A stretch of DNA of 64,000 bases from CBDAPX01 sp965198725 (GTDB lineage Bacteria > Pseudomonadota > Alphaproteobacteria > Rhodobacterales > Rhodobacteraceae), in the NCBI GenBank assembly GCA_965198725.1, contig CBDAPX010000001.1, positions 2,170,001-2,234,000 on the forward strand, read 5' to 3'. Shown piece after piece: positions 62,005 through 64,000 of this stretch (the first letter of the stretch is position 1; each line of letters starts with the position of its first letter). Both the position numbers and the translations under genes were made by a program. The notes beneath the pieces are model-generated. The model saw only the letters and a program-made list of their open reading frames with translations. It ran no database searches and was not told where the DNA came from.

Positions 62005-62739
62005 TCAGGTCCGGTCCGCCATCCGCGCCGCGCGTCCGCCGCGCCGCTTTTGCAGCTTCGGTGCCCGACCGGGCAAAGCGGCCATGATCTCGGAACGCTC
62101 ACCGTCCGACATCTTCGACCAACGGGAAATCTCGTCAATCGTGCGATAGCACCCTGTGCAAATCCGCTCCACTGGATGCACAACACAGATCTGGACACAA
62201 GGGCTGTCAATTTCCTTGCGTTTCCACACAGGGGGGGTCACGGGGGCGTTCATCCGGGTTATGGGTCTTTCGTTTTGCAAGTGCCGCAGGCGATCCAGCG
62301 CGCCTTGCAAGATATACCCCGCCGCGACATGATCAATAACCTCTGCGCGACGTTTTCGTGTCGTATCCGCCTCTAACAGGGCTCTTTCCGCGGCCACGGT
62401 ACTCAACCTTTCGTCCCAAAACGTGATCGGCAGCTCGGTCAGGCGGCTCAGGTTTTGCGCAAAAGCCCGTGTTGATTGACATCGTGGCCCCTCTGTCCCG
62501 TCCATATTTCGGGGCAGGCCTATGATGATCCCGCCGATGTCCCGCGCGGCCAAAAGGCCCAACAAAGCCGCTGCATCAACCCCAAACTTCTTGCGTCGAA
62601 TGGTTTCCAGCGGGCTGGCGACGCCACGCATCCGGTCAGAGACGGCAACCCCAATGGTCTTGGTGCCAAAATCGAGACCGGACAAGGCGGTCATTGGCGC
62701 GCAGGCATTGGCAAAAGCACCGATTTCTTCATAAATCAC
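62005..62739 (-). CDS. ruvX: RuvX (YqgF) Holliday junction resolvase fused to a DUF1289 domain
   Basis: 244 residues in one frame. Residues 1-~160 are RuvX: 'GLDFGTKTIGVAVSDRMRGVASPLETI', 'GIIIGLPRNMDG', 'FWDERLSTVAAERALLEAD', 'RAEVIDHVAAGYILQGALDRLR'. Residues ~165-244 are a whole DUF1289 protein, 'MNAPVTPPVW' then 'CVQICVVHPVERICTGCYRTIDEISRW' with its cysteine motif. Relatives normally keep these as two genes; here no stop separates them. The GTG start at 62739 overlaps the ccmI stop (GTGA). RuvX is proposed to act in DNA or 16S rRNA processing; DUF1289 is unknown. Confidence 0.88.
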   Translation of the reverse strand: MIYEEIGAFANACAPMTALSGLDFGTKTIGVAVSDRMRGVASPLETIRRKKFGVDAAALLGLLAARDIGGIIIGLPRNMDGTEGPRCQSTRAFAQNLSRLTELPITFWDERLSTVAAERALLEADTTRKRRAEVIDHVAAGYILQGALDRLRHLQNERPITRMNAPVTPPVWKRKEIDSPCVQICVVHPVERICTGCYRTIDEISRWSKMSDGERSEIMAALPGRAPKLQKRRGGRAARMADRT

Positions 62740-63962
62740 AGGTTCAGCCCCGCTTGCGCCGCCGTCGCCTCCAAAAGGGCAAGCGCGGCCCGATCATCGG
62801 CAAAGACCTCGATCGCATTATCATAAACCGCCTGCGCTTGCGGCAAATCCCCCAATACCGCCAAGGCAGAAATCAACCGCGCCCATTCCGGCGGCGGCCC
62901 GCCTTCTGTTGCCAACCGGTCGCTCAGGCCCTGCACCATACCCCGGATCATCTCGGCCCGGTCTTCTGCCGACATTTCAGAGGCGGCCTCCATATCCTCT
63001 TGCGAAGGCCCGCGCAAAGGGGCGTCGGCGCTGGGCAATTGATAATTCACGCCTGCCCGCATCGCCATATCTTCGATCTGTCCACGGATCGGCGGCACCC
63101 ACGGGGCGTCGGGCAAGCTGTCTTTCAACAGGTTGTCCCAGACACGGAAAGCGACGTCGGGGCGCCCGGTCTGGCCCATCATCAGCCCCCAGTAATAGCG
63201 TGCCGGTCCATTGCGGGGATCCTGCTCCAGCGCTTTGGCCAGCGCGGCCTCTGCCGTCGGAGAGACATAGCCACCCGCCGCCAAGATCAACATATCTGCA
63301 TAATCCGCGTGATCCGCCACCGTGGCCGCATCGCCTTTCAGCGCGATCACCCGCGCCTGCGCCACATGGGCGGCGGCAAAATTGCCCAGCGTCGCTTCGT
63401 TCTGCGCCAGCAGGATATGCCCTTGCAGATCATCGGGCCGTTCGGCAACCGAATTGCGCAACCGCTCCATCAAATCCAGGTATTCTTCGCTGGCCTGCGC
63501 ATTGGGCCGGGCCGGGATGGACGCCTCGGCATCCGCTTGGCTTGGCCGCGACGCCCGCGCCAGTTCCGCGATCTCGACCCGCGTTTTCAGGCCCAGGTCC
63601 CCATACCCCGGTGCCCCCAATTGCAGGTACAGCAGAAGGCTACCGCCAATCAGAACGACTGCGGCCCCCATCGCGACAGCGCCAGACAGCACGCCGCCCT
63701 GACCGGTTCCGGCTTCGAACGCCTTGACCTGCGCATCTGCTGCCAACAATCGGCGGGACACCTCTGCTCGGACGCGCTCGGCATCCGCCGCATCGATCAC
63801 GCCCCGGGCCAGGTCGCGATCCACCTCTTTCAGCTGATCCCGATAGACCTGCAGGTCATAAGCCGCCGCCGGCTGTTCCGCAGGTCTGCGCCGCAACAGC
63901 GCCGCCGACAACAACGCCGCGACCAACAAGGCCAGAATTCCGGTGACGATCCAAAAGATCAT
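62736..63962 (-). CDS. ccmI: Cytochrome c biogenesis protein CcmI
   Basis: 408 residues from ATG 63962 ('MIFWIVTGILALLVAALLSAAL'). Two membrane helices (about 2-22 and 90-112) surround a cytoplasmic loop with 'YRDQLKEVDRDLARGVIDAADAERVRAEVSRRLLA', the CcmI hallmark. A periplasmic TPR domain follows ('LLAQNEATLGNFAAAHVAQARVIAL', 'AKALEQDPRNGPARYYWGLM'). CcmI holds apocytochrome c for the haem ligation complex CcmFH. It is followed by a coupled ruvX. Confidence 0.93.
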   Translation of the reverse strand: MIFWIVTGILALLVAALLSAALLRRRPAEQPAAAYDLQVYRDQLKEVDRDLARGVIDAADAERVRAEVSRRLLAADAQVKAFEAGTGQGGVLSGAVAMGAAVVLIGGSLLLYLQLGAPGYGDLGLKTRVEIAELARASRPSQADAEASIPARPNAQASEEYLDLMERLRNSVAERPDDLQGHILLAQNEATLGNFAAAHVAQARVIALKGDAATVADHADYADMLILAAGGYVSPTAEAALAKALEQDPRNGPARYYWGLMMGQTGRPDVAFRVWDNLLKDSLPDAPWVPPIRGQIEDMAMRAGVNYQLPSADAPLRGPSQEDMEAASEMSAEDRAEMIRGMVQGLSDRLATEGGPPPEWARLISALAVLGDLPQAQAVYDNAIEVFADDRAALALLEATAAQAGLNL

Positions 63963-64000
63963 GCTGCCTCCAAACATGCCCCCTGATCTATAGCGTGCGG

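Noticed and set aside
1..64000. CRISPR arrays, toxin-antitoxin modules, tRNA or rRNA genes
   Set aside because: No regularly spaced repeats, no paired small toxin/antitoxin frames and no cloverleaf with the T-arm consensus were recognised by eye; a dedicated tRNA/ncRNA scan was not possible.

Overview
The window looks like a chromosomal segment of a marine Roseobacter-type alphaproteobacterium (Rhodobacteraceae). The gene order lptG-lptD-surA divergent from pepA-holC, the adjacent ruvX-ccmI pair, a DmdA-like demethylase, the opgCGH glucan operon, and CarD-ferredoxin-helicase neighbours are all familiar in that group. Protein sequences read naturally as alphaproteobacterial. I see no rRNA, tRNA, CRISPR array or replication origin. 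The assignment rests on gene content and recall of the family, not on a database search.

Layout. 0-6 kb: envelope biogenesis (surA partial, lptD, lptG) divergent from pepA and holC. 6-15 kb: housekeeping genes (aspartic protease, ABC-F ATPase, TetR regulator, ndk, NUDIX hydrolase, TfoX-C protein, YHS protein), a frameshifted DUF302 gene, and a coupled pair of a thiamine-diphosphate enzyme with a class III CoA-transferase. 15-21 kb: a TTC38-like repeat protein and opgC-opgG-opgH for osmoregulated periplasmic glucans. 21-26 kb: esterase, rhodanese, DmdA-like enzyme, a LysR gene broken by an in-frame stop, and a flavin monooxygenase. 26.4-29.0 kb: two adjacent but unrelated IS3-family elements, the second of which cuts off a DUF502 gene. 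29-45 kb: oxidoreductase, unknown membrane protein, PepF, a ligase-exonuclease DNA repair pair, hydrolase, SCP2 protein, TPR protein, a SUV3-like helicase with an S4 protein, ferredoxin, CarD, CobS/CobT and a CPA2 antiporter. 46-53 kb: Lrp regulator, an 821-residue protein with GspL/PilM-like and PilP/GspC-like ends, a SIMPL protein, MetY, a glycosyltransferase-like protein and an AraC regulator. 53.5-59.2 kb: a scarred accessory segment. It holds an aldehyde dehydrogenase cut by an IS, a flotillin lacking its front, an iron alcohol dehydrogenase, a 193-bp IS derivative, and a broken integrase set at the 5' end of dusA. 59-64 kb: dusA, TauE/SafE permease, a 2-oxoglutarate-oxygenase-like protein, an in-frame RuvX-DUF1289 fusion and ccmI.

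The most informative anomalies are the 821-residue fused protein with secretion or pilus assembly-like ends (46664-49129) and the decaying dusA-associated element, in which one IS family left two nested deletion derivatives and truncated two genes. Others are the RuvX-DUF1289 fusion, the TPP enzyme with altered cofactor motif beside a CoA-transferase, a 40-bp hairpin-forming insertion inside a transposase gene, and the absence of lptF beside lptG. At least seven coding sequences are broken: DUF302, LysR, the first IS orfB, DUF502, aldehyde dehydrogenase, flotillin and integrase.
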